Of a stretch of DNA of 64,000 nucleotides, positions 19,746 through 28,256 are shown piece after piece (the stretch's first letter is position 1; every line of letters starts with the position of its first letter). The stretch spans positions 1,984,001-2,048,000 of the forward strand of contig NZ_CP120360.1 of the NCBI RefSeq assembly GCF_029510815.1, written 5' to 3'. Under the pieces are notes generated by a model. That model saw only the letters and a program-made list of their open reading frames with translations, did no database searches and was not told the DNA's origin. The position numbers were made by a program, and so were the translations under genes. Source of the DNA: Janibacter sp. DB-40 (GTDB lineage: Bacteria > Actinomycetota > Actinomycetes > Actinomycetales > Dermatophilaceae).

Positions 19746-20051
19746 TCAGCCGCGCCCGGGACCGCCCGGAGGGGGTCCCCCCGGAGGTGGGGGCGGCGGA
19801 GGAGCGGACCCGCCACCCGCGGGTCCTCCCCCGGCCGGGCCACCCTGCTCGCCAAGCTTGTGGACGCCGGTCTTCGCCGCGCCCGTGGCCCTCTCGATCT
19901 GGCCCCCGAAGCGGCCCTTGGTGGCCCTGTTGGCCGCCTGTCCGGCCTTGTCGAGGCTCTGCGCGATCGAGTCGCCGTGCTCCGAGGCGTACGTGCCGGC
20001 CTTGTCCTTGAGCTGTCCGCTCCTGCCGAGGAGCTTGTCGAAGAATCCCAT
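19746..20051 (-). CDS. MT0933-like small antitoxin-family protein with Pro/Gly tail
   Basis: A 101-residue protein. Residues 1-65 resemble the actinobacterial MT0933-like antitoxin family, with MGFFDKLLGR, then an amphipathic helix region (KDKAGTYASEHGDSIAQSLD) and a GGQIERATGAAK segment. The tail (about 70-101) is low-complexity Gly/Pro with a run of seven prolines. GGAGGG lies 7 nt before ATG 20051. No toxin gene is adjacent, so the antitoxin label may be misleading and a CsbD- or stress-like role is possible. A TAGAGT at 20088-20093 could be its promoter. Confidence 0.7.
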   Translation of the reverse strand: MGFFDKLLGRSGQLKDKAGTYASEHGDSIAQSLDKAGQAANRATKGRFGGQIERATGAAKTGVHKLGEQGGPAGGGPAGGGSAPPPPPPPGGPPPGGPGRG

Positions 20052-20145
20052 GGTGCCCTCCAGATGAGTGCGGGGTCCGTCTGTCGACTCTAGTCCTCGG
20101 TGACCGATCGGGGCAGGGTTCGTGACAGCTTCACGCCGGCGGGTC

Positions 20146-21393
20146 TCAGCCGCCGTCGACGACGGACTGCTCCGCCTGCGCGACCCGGGCCTGCTGCTCG
20201 GCGTCGAGCTCGCGGCTGGCGAGCCACCCCTCCGGGAGGGCGACGACGCGTGAGGACCCGGCGCGACCGCGCTGGCCCTCGGCAGCCTCCCCCGGCCAGG
20301 GGGTGTCCGGGTCGAGGGTGGCGATGAGGTCGTCGAGTGCTGCGAGGGAGTCGACGAGCGCGAGCTGGTTGCGCACCGTCGAGCCGGCGGGGAACCCCTT
20401 GAGGTACCAGGCGATGTGCTTGCGGATGTCGCGGCAGGCGCGCAGCTGGTCACCCTCGTAGAACTCGGTGAGCAGCTCGGCGTGCCGACGCAGCGTCGCG
20501 GACACCTCGCCGAGGGAGGGGCGGATGCGCACCTGCGCGCCGTTGAAGGCCGCAGCGAGGTCGGCGAAGAGCCACGGCCGGCCCAGGCAGCCGCGTCCGA
20601 CGACGACACCGTCGCAGCCGGTCTCCGCCACCATGCGCAGCGCGTCCTCGGCCGACCAGATGTCGCCGTTGCCCAGGACGGGGACGCTCGTGATCGTCTC
20701 CTTGAGCAGGCGAATGCGCGACCAGTCGGCCGTGCCGGAGTAGGCCTGGCCTGCGGTGCGGGCGTGCAGCGCGACGGCGGCGACGCCCTCCTCGACCGCG
20801 GCGGTGGCCGCATCGAGGTAGGTGTGGTGCTCCTCGTCGATCCCGACCCGCATCTTGATGGTGACGGGGACGTCCCCCTTCGCCCCCTCGGTCACGGCCG
20901 CGGAGACGATCGCACGGAAGAGGTCGCGCTTCCACGGCAGCGCCGCTCCCCCGCCCTTGCGGGTGACCTTCGGGACCGGGCAGCCGAAGTTGAGGTCGAT
21001 GTGGTCCGCGCGGTCCTCGGCGACGAGCATGCGCACCGCCCGCGCGGTGGTCGCCGGGTCGACGCTGTAGAGCTGCACGCTGCGCGGCGTCTCGTCCTCG
21101 TCGTGCTCGATGAGGCGCATCGACTCCGGCTTGCGCTCGACGAGCGCCCGGGAGGTGACCATCTCGTTGACGTAGAGGCTGTGTGCCCCCGAGGCCCCGC
21201 TGGCGGCCAGACCGGCATCGCCGGCCTCGCGGCACAGCCGCCGGAAGGCACGGTTGGTGATCCCGGCCATCGGGGCGAGGACCACGGGTGAGTCGATGAC
21301 GTGCCGACCGATGCGAAGGGGTGGCAGTACCCGCTGTCCTGCGGCCGGGACGGTGTGCTGGGTCGGGCTCGTGGGCTGGGTCAGGATGGTCAT
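20146..21393 (-). CDS. dusB: tRNA-dihydrouridine synthase
   Basis: An FMN enzyme that reduces uridine in tRNA D-loops. The 415-residue protein has the Dus signature LAPMAGITNRAFR, the catalytic Cys138 in NFGCPVPKV, the KMRVG segment and GNGDIWSAEDAL phosphate site. The C-terminal helical tRNA-binding region follows, then a charged tail. ATG 21393 was chosen; the in-frame ORF extends well upstream without homology and into a divergent gene. A GACACT about 13 nt upstream could be the -10 box. Confidence 0.94.
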   Translation of the reverse strand: MTILTQPTSPTQHTVPAAGQRVLPPLRIGRHVIDSPVVLAPMAGITNRAFRRLCREAGDAGLAASGASGAHSLYVNEMVTSRALVERKPESMRLIEHDEDETPRSVQLYSVDPATTARAVRMLVAEDRADHIDLNFGCPVPKVTRKGGGAALPWKRDLFRAIVSAAVTEGAKGDVPVTIKMRVGIDEEHHTYLDAATAAVEEGVAAVALHARTAGQAYSGTADWSRIRLLKETITSVPVLGNGDIWSAEDALRMVAETGCDGVVVGRGCLGRPWLFADLAAAFNGAQVRIRPSLGEVSATLRRHAELLTEFYEGDQLRACRDIRKHIAWYLKGFPAGSTVRNQLALVDSLAALDDLIATLDPDTPWPGEAAEGQRGRAGSSRVVALPEGWLASRELDAEQQARVAQAEQSVVDGG

Positions 21394-21429
21394 GACGTCG
21401 CCCAGTGTCCCACTTCGACGCGGGACAGG

Positions 21430-21435
21430 GACAAT
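21430..21435 (+). promoter_or_regulatory. -10 box GACAAT of the DUF1648 operon
   Basis: GACAAT is 7 nt from ATG 21443 and helps choose that start among three nearby ATGs. Confidence 0.4.
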
Positions 21436-21442
21436 CATGCAC

Positions 21443-22117
21443 ATGAGCAGGGAGACGATGCACGAAGCGGGCGGGCAGGCCGGGGAGCGCGCCTCACTAC
21501 GCCCGGCGCTGCCCTGGCTGGTGGTGACGCTCGCGCTCGGCCTCGCCGCCGTCGTCATCGGGCTCGTGCGCCTGGACCAGCTGCCCGATCCGTACCCGGT
21601 CCACTTCGGGCCCGCCGGGGACCCGGACCGCTTCACCGATCGCTCCCCCGGCGCCGTCCTGATGCCGGCGGTCGTCGGCCAGCTGAGCGGGCTGGCCGTC
21701 TTCGCCACTTTGCTGCTCATGCGCGCTCAGGGCCATCGCGCGGTGGTCCCGCCGCTCGCCGCGCTCGGCCTCGTCATCGGCGGCGGGATCTCGCTGATCT
21801 CGATCGCCCAGTACCTCTCCGCGGACGCGGTGCCGCCGCCGTGGAGCTTCTGGCTGCTCCTGGCCGGGATCGTCGTGACCACGGCCTGGGTCGTCCACGC
21901 GTCCGTGCGCTCGAGTCGTCGGAGCGCGGACGAGCGCGAGGGCTGGAAGCTGGGCGGTCTCGTCTACTCCGACCAGGACGACCCGGACGTCTTCGTCCCC
22001 AAGCGCACGGGCGTCGGCGTCACGGTCAATCTCGGACGCCCGATGGGCTGGGTGGTCATGGGCCTGGTCCTGCTGCCCGGCGTCCTGGTCGTCCTCGGTG
22101 TGGTGGTGTGGACATGA
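21443..22117 (+). CDS. DUF1648-domain membrane protein
   Basis: A 224-residue membrane protein. After a polar N-terminus a first helix (about 24-45) leads into a DUF1648-like element with the conserved YPVHFGPAGDPD. Two more helices lie in the middle, and one at the C-terminus follows a polar loop. DUF1648 is shared with SdpI immunity and other poorly understood membrane proteins; the role here is unknown. It is first in an operon with a cation-efflux protein and a rhodanese, overlapping the next start by ATGA. Confidence 0.72.
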   Translation: MSRETMHEAGGQAGERASLRPALPWLVVTLALGLAAVVIGLVRLDQLPDPYPVHFGPAGDPDRFTDRSPGAVLMPAVVGQLSGLAVFATLLLMRAQGHRAVVPPLAALGLVIGGGISLISIAQYLSADAVPPPWSFWLLLAGIVVTTAWVVHASVRSSRRSADEREGWKLGGLVYSDQDDPDVFVPKRTGVGVTVNLGRPMGWVVMGLVLLPGVLVVLGVVVWT

Positions 22118-23082
22118 CGGGCGCGACGGGGACCCGGCAGCACCTGGAGAAGTTCGCCTGGCTGTCCATCGCGGCGGCCGTGGCCACCATCGTGCTCAAG
22201 ACCGGCGCGTGGTGGATCACCGACTCGGTCGGCCTGCTCGCCGACGCGGCCGAGTCGATCGTCAACCTCGTCGCCGCCGTGGCCGCGCTGATCGCCCTGC
22301 GGGTCGCCGGGCGGGTCGCTGACGACGACCACCACTTCGGTCACTCGAAGGCCGAGTACTTCTCCGCGGCGATCGAGGGCGGGATGATCTTCGTCGCTGC
22401 CGCCTTCATCATCTGGCAGGCGATCAGTCGGCTGCTCGAGCCGCGGCCCATCGACCAGGTCGGCCTCGGTCTGGCGATCTCCGTGGTGGCCTCGGTGATC
22501 AACGGCGCCGTGGCCTTCCTGCTCATCAGGGCCGGCCGTCAGCACCGCTCGATCACCCTGCGCGCCGACGGCCAGCACCTGCTGACCGACGTGTGGACCT
22601 CCGTCGGCGTCCTCGTCGGGGTGGGGCTCGTCGTCGTCACCGGTCTCGAGGTACTCGACCCGATCGTCGCCCTCCTCGTCGGCGCCAACATCCTGTGGAC
22701 CGGGTGGCGACTGCTCAACGAGTCGGGCACCGGTCTGATGGATGCCGCCCTCACCCCGCAGGAGAACGCCGACATCGCCGACACCATCGCCGCCCAGTGC
22801 ACCGACGAGGTCACGGTCCACGGCCTGCGCACCCGCGTGGCCGGCCACGTCTCCTTCGCCGAGTTCCACGTCCTCGTCCCCGGCGCGTGGTCGGTCCGGC
22901 GGGCACACGACATCGTCGAGGACATCGAGGCGGTCATCGCGGAGGAGCACCCGGACCTGCGCGTGACCGTCCACATCGAGCCCAGCGAGGACCCGCGCTC
23001 GTACGACGACTTCGGCGGCTACGAGATCCCCATCGAGCCGCTGGCGGACACCGACGCCGCCGCCCGCGAGGAGGCCCCGTGA
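22114..23082 (+). CDS. Cation diffusion facilitator (FieF-like)
   Basis: A 322-residue CDF exporter that swaps protons for divalent metals such as Zn or Fe. Metal-site residues are present: Asp37 and Asp44 in TDSVGLLADAAES, the DDHHFGHSKAE loop, and the paired DGQHLLTDVWTS helix. Six membrane helices precede a cytoplasmic ferredoxin-like domain ending in HIEP. The start ATG overlaps the DUF1648 gene, and the stop overlaps the rhodanese GTG. The metal cannot be told from sequence; the zinc-uptake operon 4 kb away is separate. Confidence 0.92.
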   Translation: MTGATGTRQHLEKFAWLSIAAAVATIVLKTGAWWITDSVGLLADAAESIVNLVAAVAALIALRVAGRVADDDHHFGHSKAEYFSAAIEGGMIFVAAAFIIWQAISRLLEPRPIDQVGLGLAISVVASVINGAVAFLLIRAGRQHRSITLRADGQHLLTDVWTSVGVLVGVGLVVVTGLEVLDPIVALLVGANILWTGWRLLNESGTGLMDAALTPQENADIADTIAAQCTDEVTVHGLRTRVAGHVSFAEFHVLVPGAWSVRRAHDIVEDIEAVIAEEHPDLRVTVHIEPSEDPRSYDDFGGYEIPIEPLADTDAAAREEAP

Positions 23083-23909
23083 GTGCCCTCCTCGCCCCCT
23101 CGTCGCTGCTGGACGAGCTCGCCGACCACACCCGGCCCGGTCCGGTCGTCCTCGACGTCCAGTTCACCCTCACCGGTGACGGGCCGCACCTCTACGCCGC
23201 CGGCCACCTCCCGGGAGCCCCCTTCGTCGACCTGGACGCCGTCCTCGCCGGTGAGCCGGGACGCGGTGGCCGTCACCCCCTTCCCGATCCCGGCGTGCTG
23301 CAGGAGGGCCTGCGCGCCGCCGGCGTCGACGTCGACTCGCGCGTCGTCGTCTACGACCAGGCGACCTCCCTCGCCGCCGCGCGCGCCTGGTGGGTGCTGC
23401 GGTGGGCGGGCCTGGCCGACGTCCGTGTCCTCGACGGCGGTCTCGCCGCCTGGCGGGCCGCCGGGGGCGACGTGGTCACGGGGGCCGTCTCCCCCGCCGA
23501 GGGGTCGGTGACGGTGCGGCCGGGGTCCGTCCCGGTGCTCGGGGCCGACGACGCGGCCCACCTCGCGGCCACCGGCGTCCTCGTCGACGCCCGGACCCCC
23601 GAGCGGTACCGCGGGGAGGCCGAGCCGATCGACCCGGTCGCCGGGCACGTCCCCGGTGCGGTCAACGTGCCCATGGGCGACCTCACGACGGACGAAGGGA
23701 GGCTGCGCTCCCCCGAGGAGCTGCGGGAACGGTTCGCGGCCGAGGGCGTCGACGGGAGCGCCCCTGTCGGCACCTACTGCGGGTCGGGAGTCACCGCCGC
23801 GCACACCGCCCTGGCGCTGCACGAGATCGGCATCGAGGCCGCCGTCTACGTCGGCAGCTGGAGCCACTGGGTCACCGACCCCGGCCGCCCGGTCGCCACC
23901 GGGGCCTGA
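23079..23909 (+). CDS. sseA: Thiosulfate/mercaptopyruvate sulfurtransferase (double rhodanese)
   Basis: Two rhodanese domains in 276 residues. The first (about 8-125) is structural, with PGAPFVDLDAVL and VVVYDQ; the second carries catalytic Cys234 in YCGSGVTAAH. The CGSGVTA loop favours a mercaptopyruvate-type SseA assignment over a GlpE-like thiosulfate loop. GTG 23079 overlaps the stop of the cation-efflux gene (GTGA). It is convergent with the hydrolase gene only 3 bp away. Confidence 0.9.
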   Translation: MSALLAPSSLLDELADHTRPGPVVLDVQFTLTGDGPHLYAAGHLPGAPFVDLDAVLAGEPGRGGRHPLPDPGVLQEGLRAAGVDVDSRVVVYDQATSLAAARAWWVLRWAGLADVRVLDGGLAAWRAAGGDVVTGAVSPAEGSVTVRPGSVPVLGADDAAHLAATGVLVDARTPERYRGEAEPIDPVAGHVPGAVNVPMGDLTTDEGRLRSPEELRERFAAEGVDGSAPVGTYCGSGVTAAHTALALHEIGIEAAVYVGSWSHWVTDPGRPVATGA

Positions 23910-23912
23910 GGC

Positions 23913-24659
23913 TCAGGCGGGCAGGGAGTCGACGAAGGCCCGGATGGCCGTGGCGACCGGGCCGGCATGGGTCATCGGCGCGAAGTGCGTGGCGCCGGGC
24001 ACGCGCACGATCTCGATGTCGTGGCGCAGGGCCCGTGCCGTGCCCTCCCCGACCCGGAACTGGTCGAACTCGCCGTTGATCGCGACCACCGGCACGTCGA
24101 CGTCCGCGAGCGCGCGGAGATCCACCCCGTCGATCACCGCGTCCCAGGCGTCGGGGATCGCCTGGAGCCCGGGCCCTCGCTTCAGGACCTCCGCCGCGGT
24201 CCGGGACCCGATGATCCGTCGCAGGGAGGCGGCGTCGGTCTCCCGGAGGGACTCCGCCCTGCGCACGTCCTCCAGGCCCGCCCGCAGCGCGCTGCCGAAG
24301 GCGCGGTAGATCCCGGCCAGCCGCGACGAGGGCTGCGCGGTCGCTCCCATGAGGACGAGGCCGGCCAGCTTGCCGTGGTGGCGCGCCGCCCACTCCATCG
24401 CCACGTACCCACCGAGGCTGTGCCCGCCGAGGACGATGCGGTGCCGGCCCGGATCGAGGGCCTCGACCGCCTCGTCCACCGCCGCGACGGCACCCTCCAT
24501 GGTGAAGGGGACGTGCTGCTGCAGTCCGTGACCCGGCAGGTCGATGTGGTCACAGACGATCTGCCCCAGCAGGGCCTCCTCCAGGGGGATCCACGCGGCG
24601 GCGTTGAGTCGGCTGCCGTGGATCAGCAACAGCCGGATCGGCGCCCCCGGGCCCGCCAT
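23913..24659 (-). CDS. Alpha/beta-hydrolase
   Basis: A 248-residue single-domain hydrolase. It starts IRLLLIHGSRLNAAAW (oxyanion HG), has nucleophile Ser81 in GGHSLGGY, an acid in NGEFDQF and His in GATHFAPM. The substrate is unknown. ATG 24659 starts 4 nt after the glyS stop, so the two genes are likely co-transcribed. A longer in-frame reading inside glyS was rejected. Confidence 0.88.
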   Translation of the reverse strand: MAGPGAPIRLLLIHGSRLNAAAWIPLEEALLGQIVCDHIDLPGHGLQQHVPFTMEGAVAAVDEAVEALDPGRHRIVLGGHSLGGYVAMEWAARHHGKLAGLVLMGATAQPSSRLAGIYRAFGSALRAGLEDVRRAESLRETDAASLRRIIGSRTAAEVLKRGPGLQAIPDAWDAVIDGVDLRALADVDVPVVAINGEFDQFRVGEGTARALRHDIEIVRVPGATHFAPMTHAGPVATAIRAFVDSLPA

Positions 24660-24663
24660 GGCG

Positions 24664-26079
24664 CTAGCAGCCGAGGAGGCGAGGCGCCAGCCAGGCCTCG
24701 ACCTGGTCGATCGAGACGCGCTCCTGGCGCATCGAGTCACGCTCACGGATGGTCACGGCATCGTCCTCGAGGGTGTCGAAGTCGACCGTGATGCAGTACG
24801 GCGTCCCGATCTCGTCCTGACGGCGGTACCGCTTGCCGATCGCCTGGGCGTCGTCGAAGTCGACGTTCCAGTTCCTGCGCAGCCGGGCGGCCAGGTCGCG
24901 GGCCTTGGGCGAGAGGTCGGCATTGCGCGAGAGCGGCAGCACCGCCGCCTTGACGGGAGCCAGCCGGTGGTCGAGGCGCAGCACGGTGCGCTTGTCCACG
25001 CCCCCCTTCGCGTTGGGGGCCTCGTCCTCGGCGTACGCATCCACGAGGAAGGTCATGATCGAGCGGGAGAGACCGGCCGCCGGCTCGATGACGTACGGGG
25101 TGTACTTCTCGTTGTTGGCCTGGTCGAAGAAGGACAGGTCCGTGCCGGAGTGCTTGCTGTGCGAGGTGAGGTCGTAGTCGGTGCGGTTGGCGATGCCCTC
25201 CAGCTCGCCCCACTCGTTGCCGGCGAAGTTGAAGCGGTACTCGATGTCGACGGTGCGCTTCGCGTAGTGACTCAGCTTCTCCTGCGGGTGCTCGAAGTGG
25301 CGCAGGTTGTCCGGGTCGATCCCGAGGTCGGTGTACCAGCGGGTGCGCTCCTGGATCCAGTACTCGTGCCACTCCTCGTCCTCGCCCGGCTTGACGAAGA
25401 ACTCCATCTCCATCTGCTCGAACTCGCGGGTACGGAAGATGAAGTTGCCCGGCGTGATCTCGTTGCGGAACGACTTGCCGGTCTGCGCGATGCCGAAGGG
25501 CGGCTTCTTGCGCGAGGTCTGCAGGACGTTGTTGAAGTTGATGAAGATGCCCTGGGCGGTCTCCGGGCGCAGGTAGTGCAGGCCCGACTCGTCCTCGATG
25601 ACCCCGAGGTAGGTCTTGAGCATCATGTTGAACTCGCGCGGCTCGGTCCACTCCCCGCGGGTGCCGCAGTCCGGGCAGACGATCTCCGTCAACGGCACCT
25701 GATCGGGGTCGACCTCGGCGCCTTCTCGGCCCTTCTTCGCCGCCTTGTCCGCCACGGCCTCCTGCAGGTGGTCCTGCCGGTGGCGCTTGTGGCAGTTGAG
25801 GCACTCGATGAGCGGGTCGCTGAAGGTGCCGACGTGGCCGGAGGCCACCCACGTCTCGCGCGGCAGGATGATCGATGAGTCCAGGCCGACGACGTCGTCG
25901 CGGCCGGTGACCATGGAGCGCCACCACTGGCGCTTGATGTTCTCCTTCAGCTCCACGCCCAGGGGGCCGTAGTCCCAGGCGGAGCGGGTCCCGCCGTAGA
26001 TCTCTCCGCAGGGGAAGACGAAGCCTCGGCGCTTGCAGAGGTTGACGACGGTGTCCACGGTGGAGGTCGGCTTGGCCAT
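24664..26079 (-). CDS. glyS: Glycyl-tRNA synthetase (class II, alpha2 type)
   Basis: Charges tRNA-Gly. The 471-residue protein is the single-chain eukaryote/archaeal-like GlyRS, with [22 protein letters not shown] at the N-terminus (motif split by Gly), the EPREFNMM and RPETAQGIF motif-1/2 region, a pair of Cys motifs CLNC and CPDCG, and class II motif 3 GLSRSIM. The C-terminal anticodon-binding domain follows. ATG 26079 sits 7 nt after TAGCCT, so it is leaderless; an in-frame ATG at 26118 was rejected. Confidence 0.96.
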   Translation of the reverse strand: MAKPTSTVDTVVNLCKRRGFVFPCGEIYGGTRSAWDYGPLGVELKENIKRQWWRSMVTGRDDVVGLDSSIILPRETWVASGHVGTFSDPLIECLNCHKRHRQDHLQEAVADKAAKKGREGAEVDPDQVPLTEIVCPDCGTRGEWTEPREFNMMLKTYLGVIEDESGLHYLRPETAQGIFINFNNVLQTSRKKPPFGIAQTGKSFRNEITPGNFIFRTREFEQMEMEFFVKPGEDEEWHEYWIQERTRWYTDLGIDPDNLRHFEHPQEKLSHYAKRTVDIEYRFNFAGNEWGELEGIANRTDYDLTSHSKHSGTDLSFFDQANNEKYTPYVIEPAAGLSRSIMTFLVDAYAEDEAPNAKGGVDKRTVLRLDHRLAPVKAAVLPLSRNADLSPKARDLAARLRRNWNVDFDDAQAIGKRYRRQDEIGTPYCITVDFDTLEDDAVTIRERDSMRQERVSIDQVEAWLAPRLLGC

Positions 26080-26086
26080 GTGAGAG

Positions 26087-26092
26087 AGGCTA
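26087..26092 (-). promoter_or_regulatory. -10 box TAGCCT of glyS (leaderless)
   Basis: TAGCCT lies 7 nt from ATG 26079, with no Shine-Dalgarno sequence. Confidence 0.55.
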
Positions 26093-26127
26093 TCCGGGAC
26101 CCCCTCCGACGGCCGCATCGGGCCACA

Positions 26128-26133
26128 TATCCT
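26128..26133 (+). promoter_or_regulatory. -10 box TATCCT of the 26140 gene (leaderless)
   Basis: TATCCT lies 6 nt from GTG 26140. It is divergent from the glyS promoter 36 bp away. Confidence 0.5.
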
Positions 26134-26139
26134 GTCGGC

Positions 26140-26451
26140 GTGCCCTCCTCAGACACGCCCCGCCCCGACCCCGTCGCGACCAACGCGTTCGAGCGCGCGA
26201 GCCTCCCGGCCACGCGCTTCCTCGCCGGGCTGCCGCCCTGGGTGCCGGTGGCCACCGTCTTCGCCCTCGTGCTCCTCGGAGGCTTCCTCGGCCCCTGGGG
26301 GGCCCTCCCTCTCGGCATCGTGGTGCTCTTCCTGCTGTGGATGCTCGCGCTCAGCTGGCCACGGCTGCGCCCGAGCGAGCGGCTGATGCGCATCGCCGTC
26401 GTCGTCCTCGTGATCGGTCTGACGATCATCTCGGTCGTCCCCCGGGGCTGA
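26140..26451 (+). CDS. Small membrane protein, unknown function
   Basis: 103 residues with a polar N-terminus and three hydrophobic stretches (about 32-50, 53-70 and 84-100). The family is not recognised with confidence. GTG 26140 is set by a TATCCT box 6 nt upstream. It is divergent from glyS. No catalytic residues are apparent. Confidence 0.65.
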   Translation: MPSSDTPRPDPVATNAFERASLPATRFLAGLPPWVPVATVFALVLLGGFLGPWGALPLGIVVLFLLWMLALSWPRLRPSERLMRIAVVVLVIGLTIISVVPRG

Positions 26452-26492
26452 CCGGCTGACTTCGCACGTGCATGGCACTTCGGGGGTGTGTT

Positions 26493-26521
26493 TTGACAAT
26501 CGTTCTCACCTTGAGTGAGAA
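26493..26521 (+). promoter_or_regulatory. Promoter of the zinc-uptake operon
   Basis: TTGACA (26493-26498) and TGAGAA (26516-26521) are 17 nt apart. The -10 box overlaps the second Zur-like operator. Confidence 0.6.
26494..26508. promoter_or_regulatory. Upstream Zur-type box (imperfect)
   Basis: TGACAATCGTTCTCA is an imperfect 7-1-7 palindrome matching the Zur consensus half-sites, 22 bp (centre to centre) upstream of the perfect box. It overlaps the -35 box. Confidence 0.6.
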
Positions 26522-26530
26522 TCATTCTCA
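26516..26530. promoter_or_regulatory. Perfect Zur-type box
   Basis: TGAGAAT-C-ATTCTCA is an exact 7-1-7 palindrome like Fur-family operators. It overlaps the -10 region and the A of the start codon, so bound regulator would block transcription. Confidence 0.8.
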
Positions 26531-27462
26531 TGAACCGGACCCCGGCCGCCGTGGCCGCCTCTGCCCTGCTCCTCTCCGTCGCCGCCTGCGGGGCCACCGG
26601 GACGACCGGCGGGGACGAGGGCACGGTGTCGGTCACCACGTCGTTCTACCCGCTCGAGTACGCCACCGAGCGGGTGGGCGGGGAGCACGTCTCCGTCAGC
26701 AACCTCACCCCGGCCGGTGCCGAGCCGCACGACCTCGAGCTCAGCCCCAAGCAGGTCCTCGAGACCACCCGCGCCGATCACCTGATCCACCTCTCCGGCT
26801 TCCAGCCCTCCGTCGACGACGCGGCGGCCCAGAGCGAGGAGACCGCCTTCGACGTCTCCGGGGCGGCCCGGCTCGACATCGCCGCTGACGAGCACGACGG
26901 GCACGACCACGGCGAGGGAGCCGACGGAGGGGACGAGGGCGCGCAGGACCCCCACTTCTGGCTCGACCCGACCCGGTACGCCGACGTCGCCGACGCGATC
27001 GCCGAGCGTCTCGCCGAGGACGACCCCGAGCACGCCGAGGACTACCGGGCCAACGCCGAGGCCTTCACCGCCGAGCTCGGCGAGCTCGACCGGGAGCTGC
27101 AGCAGGACCTGTCCGACTGCGACCAGCGCGACCTCGTCACCGGTCACGCGGCCTTCGCGTACTTCGCCGACCGCTACGGCTTCCACCAGGTGCCGGTCAG
27201 CGGACTGACCCCGGATGCCCAGCCGAGCTCCGCGCAGATGGCCGAGCTGATCGCCCACATCAAGGACGAGGACATCAGCACCGTGTACACCGAGCCCCTC
27301 GTCCCCCGCGACCTCGCCGACACGGTCGCGCGCGACTCGGGGGCCGACGTGGCCGTCCTCGACCCGATCGGGGGCGTGACGGAGGAGTCCGCAGGGTCCG
27401 ACTACTTCGAGATCATGCGCAGCAACCGCGACGCCGTCGTCGAGGGGCAGGGGTGCCGATGA
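26530..27462 (+). CDS. Zinc ABC transporter substrate-binding lipoprotein
   Basis: A 310-residue ZnuA-like receptor that captures zinc outside the membrane. A lipobox ends at Cys20 (LLLSVAAC). Metal ligands of the cluster A-1 family are visible: His67 in GAEPHDLEL, His142 in DPHFWLDP, and His in TGHAAFAYFADRYGF. A His/Asp loop HDGHDHGEG (about 122-130) is typical of zinc rather than manganese receptors. ATG 26530 is at the edge of a Zur box. It is first gene of the znu-zur operon; the next start overlaps its stop. Confidence 0.94.
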   Translation: MNRTPAAVAASALLLSVAACGATGTTGGDEGTVSVTTSFYPLEYATERVGGEHVSVSNLTPAGAEPHDLELSPKQVLETTRADHLIHLSGFQPSVDDAAAQSEETAFDVSGAARLDIAADEHDGHDHGEGADGGDEGAQDPHFWLDPTRYADVADAIAERLAEDDPEHAEDYRANAEAFTAELGELDRELQQDLSDCDQRDLVTGHAAFAYFADRYGFHQVPVSGLTPDAQPSSAQMAELIAHIKDEDISTVYTEPLVPRDLADTVARDSGADVAVLDPIGGVTEESAGSDYFEIMRSNRDAVVEGQGCR

Positions 27463-28256
27463 GCAACCACGACCCCGTCATCGAGCTGCACGATGCGGCC
27501 TTCGGCTACGAGGACCGCACCGTGGTCGGCGACATCGACCTGACCGTGCGACGCGGTGAGGTCATCGCCGTCCTCGGACCGAACGGCTCGGGCAAGTCCA
27601 CCCTCGTCAAGGGCCTCCTCGGGCTCGCCGACCAGCACTCCGGCACCGCCCGCGTGCTCGGGTCCCCGATCGGGTCGAGCGCCGCCCAGCGCGGCATCGG
27701 CTACGTCCCGCAGCGCCACACCCTCGCCTCCGCGGTCACGGCGACGGCCTCCGAGATCGTCACGATGGGCCGCACCGTGCGCACGCCATGGTGGGCACCG
27801 TGGCGGATCCGCTCCGCGAGCAACCGGGCCATCGTTCGGGAGGCCATGGCCGTCGTCGGTCTGGGCGCCCTCGCCGACCACGACGTCGCCACCCTCTCCG
27901 GTGGGCAGCAGCGTCGCGTGCTCATCGCCCGCGCCCTGGCCAGCCAGCCGGAGGTCTTCCTCATGGACGAGCCGACGGCCGGCGTCGACCGCGGGCACCA
28001 GCAGGTGCTGGTCGCGGTGATGCGCCGTCTCGTCGAGCGCGGCGCCACCCTCGTCGTCGTCACCCACGAGCTGGACGCGCTGGCCGACCTGGTCACCCGG
28101 GCGGTCGTCGTCAGCGGTGGTCGGATCAGCCACGACGGGCCGCCGGAGGAGGTCGTCCCGCACGAGGTGGCGCACACCCACCACGAGGGCGAGGACGAGC
28201 CGACCCCCTCGCCGGTCCCCACGACGTTCCTCCCGACGAAGGGGGGACCCCGGTGA
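27459..28256 (+). CDS. Zinc ABC transporter ATP-binding protein
   Basis: A ZnuC-like ATPase of 265 residues. Walker A GPNGSGKST (40-48), signature LSGGQQRR, Walker B VFLMDEP and switch His in VVVTHELD are intact. It energises uptake with the permease downstream. ATG 27459 overlaps the receptor stop by 4 nt, and its own stop overlaps the permease GTG, so the whole operon is translationally coupled. The C-terminus is His/acid-rich. Confidence 0.95.
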   Translation: MSNHDPVIELHDAAFGYEDRTVVGDIDLTVRRGEVIAVLGPNGSGKSTLVKGLLGLADQHSGTARVLGSPIGSSAAQRGIGYVPQRHTLASAVTATASEIVTMGRTVRTPWWAPWRIRSASNRAIVREAMAVVGLGALADHDVATLSGGQQRRVLIARALASQPEVFLMDEPTAGVDRGHQQVLVAVMRRLVERGATLVVVTHELDALADLVTRAVVVSGGRISHDGPPEEVVPHEVAHTHHEGEDEPTPSPVPTTFLPTKGGPR

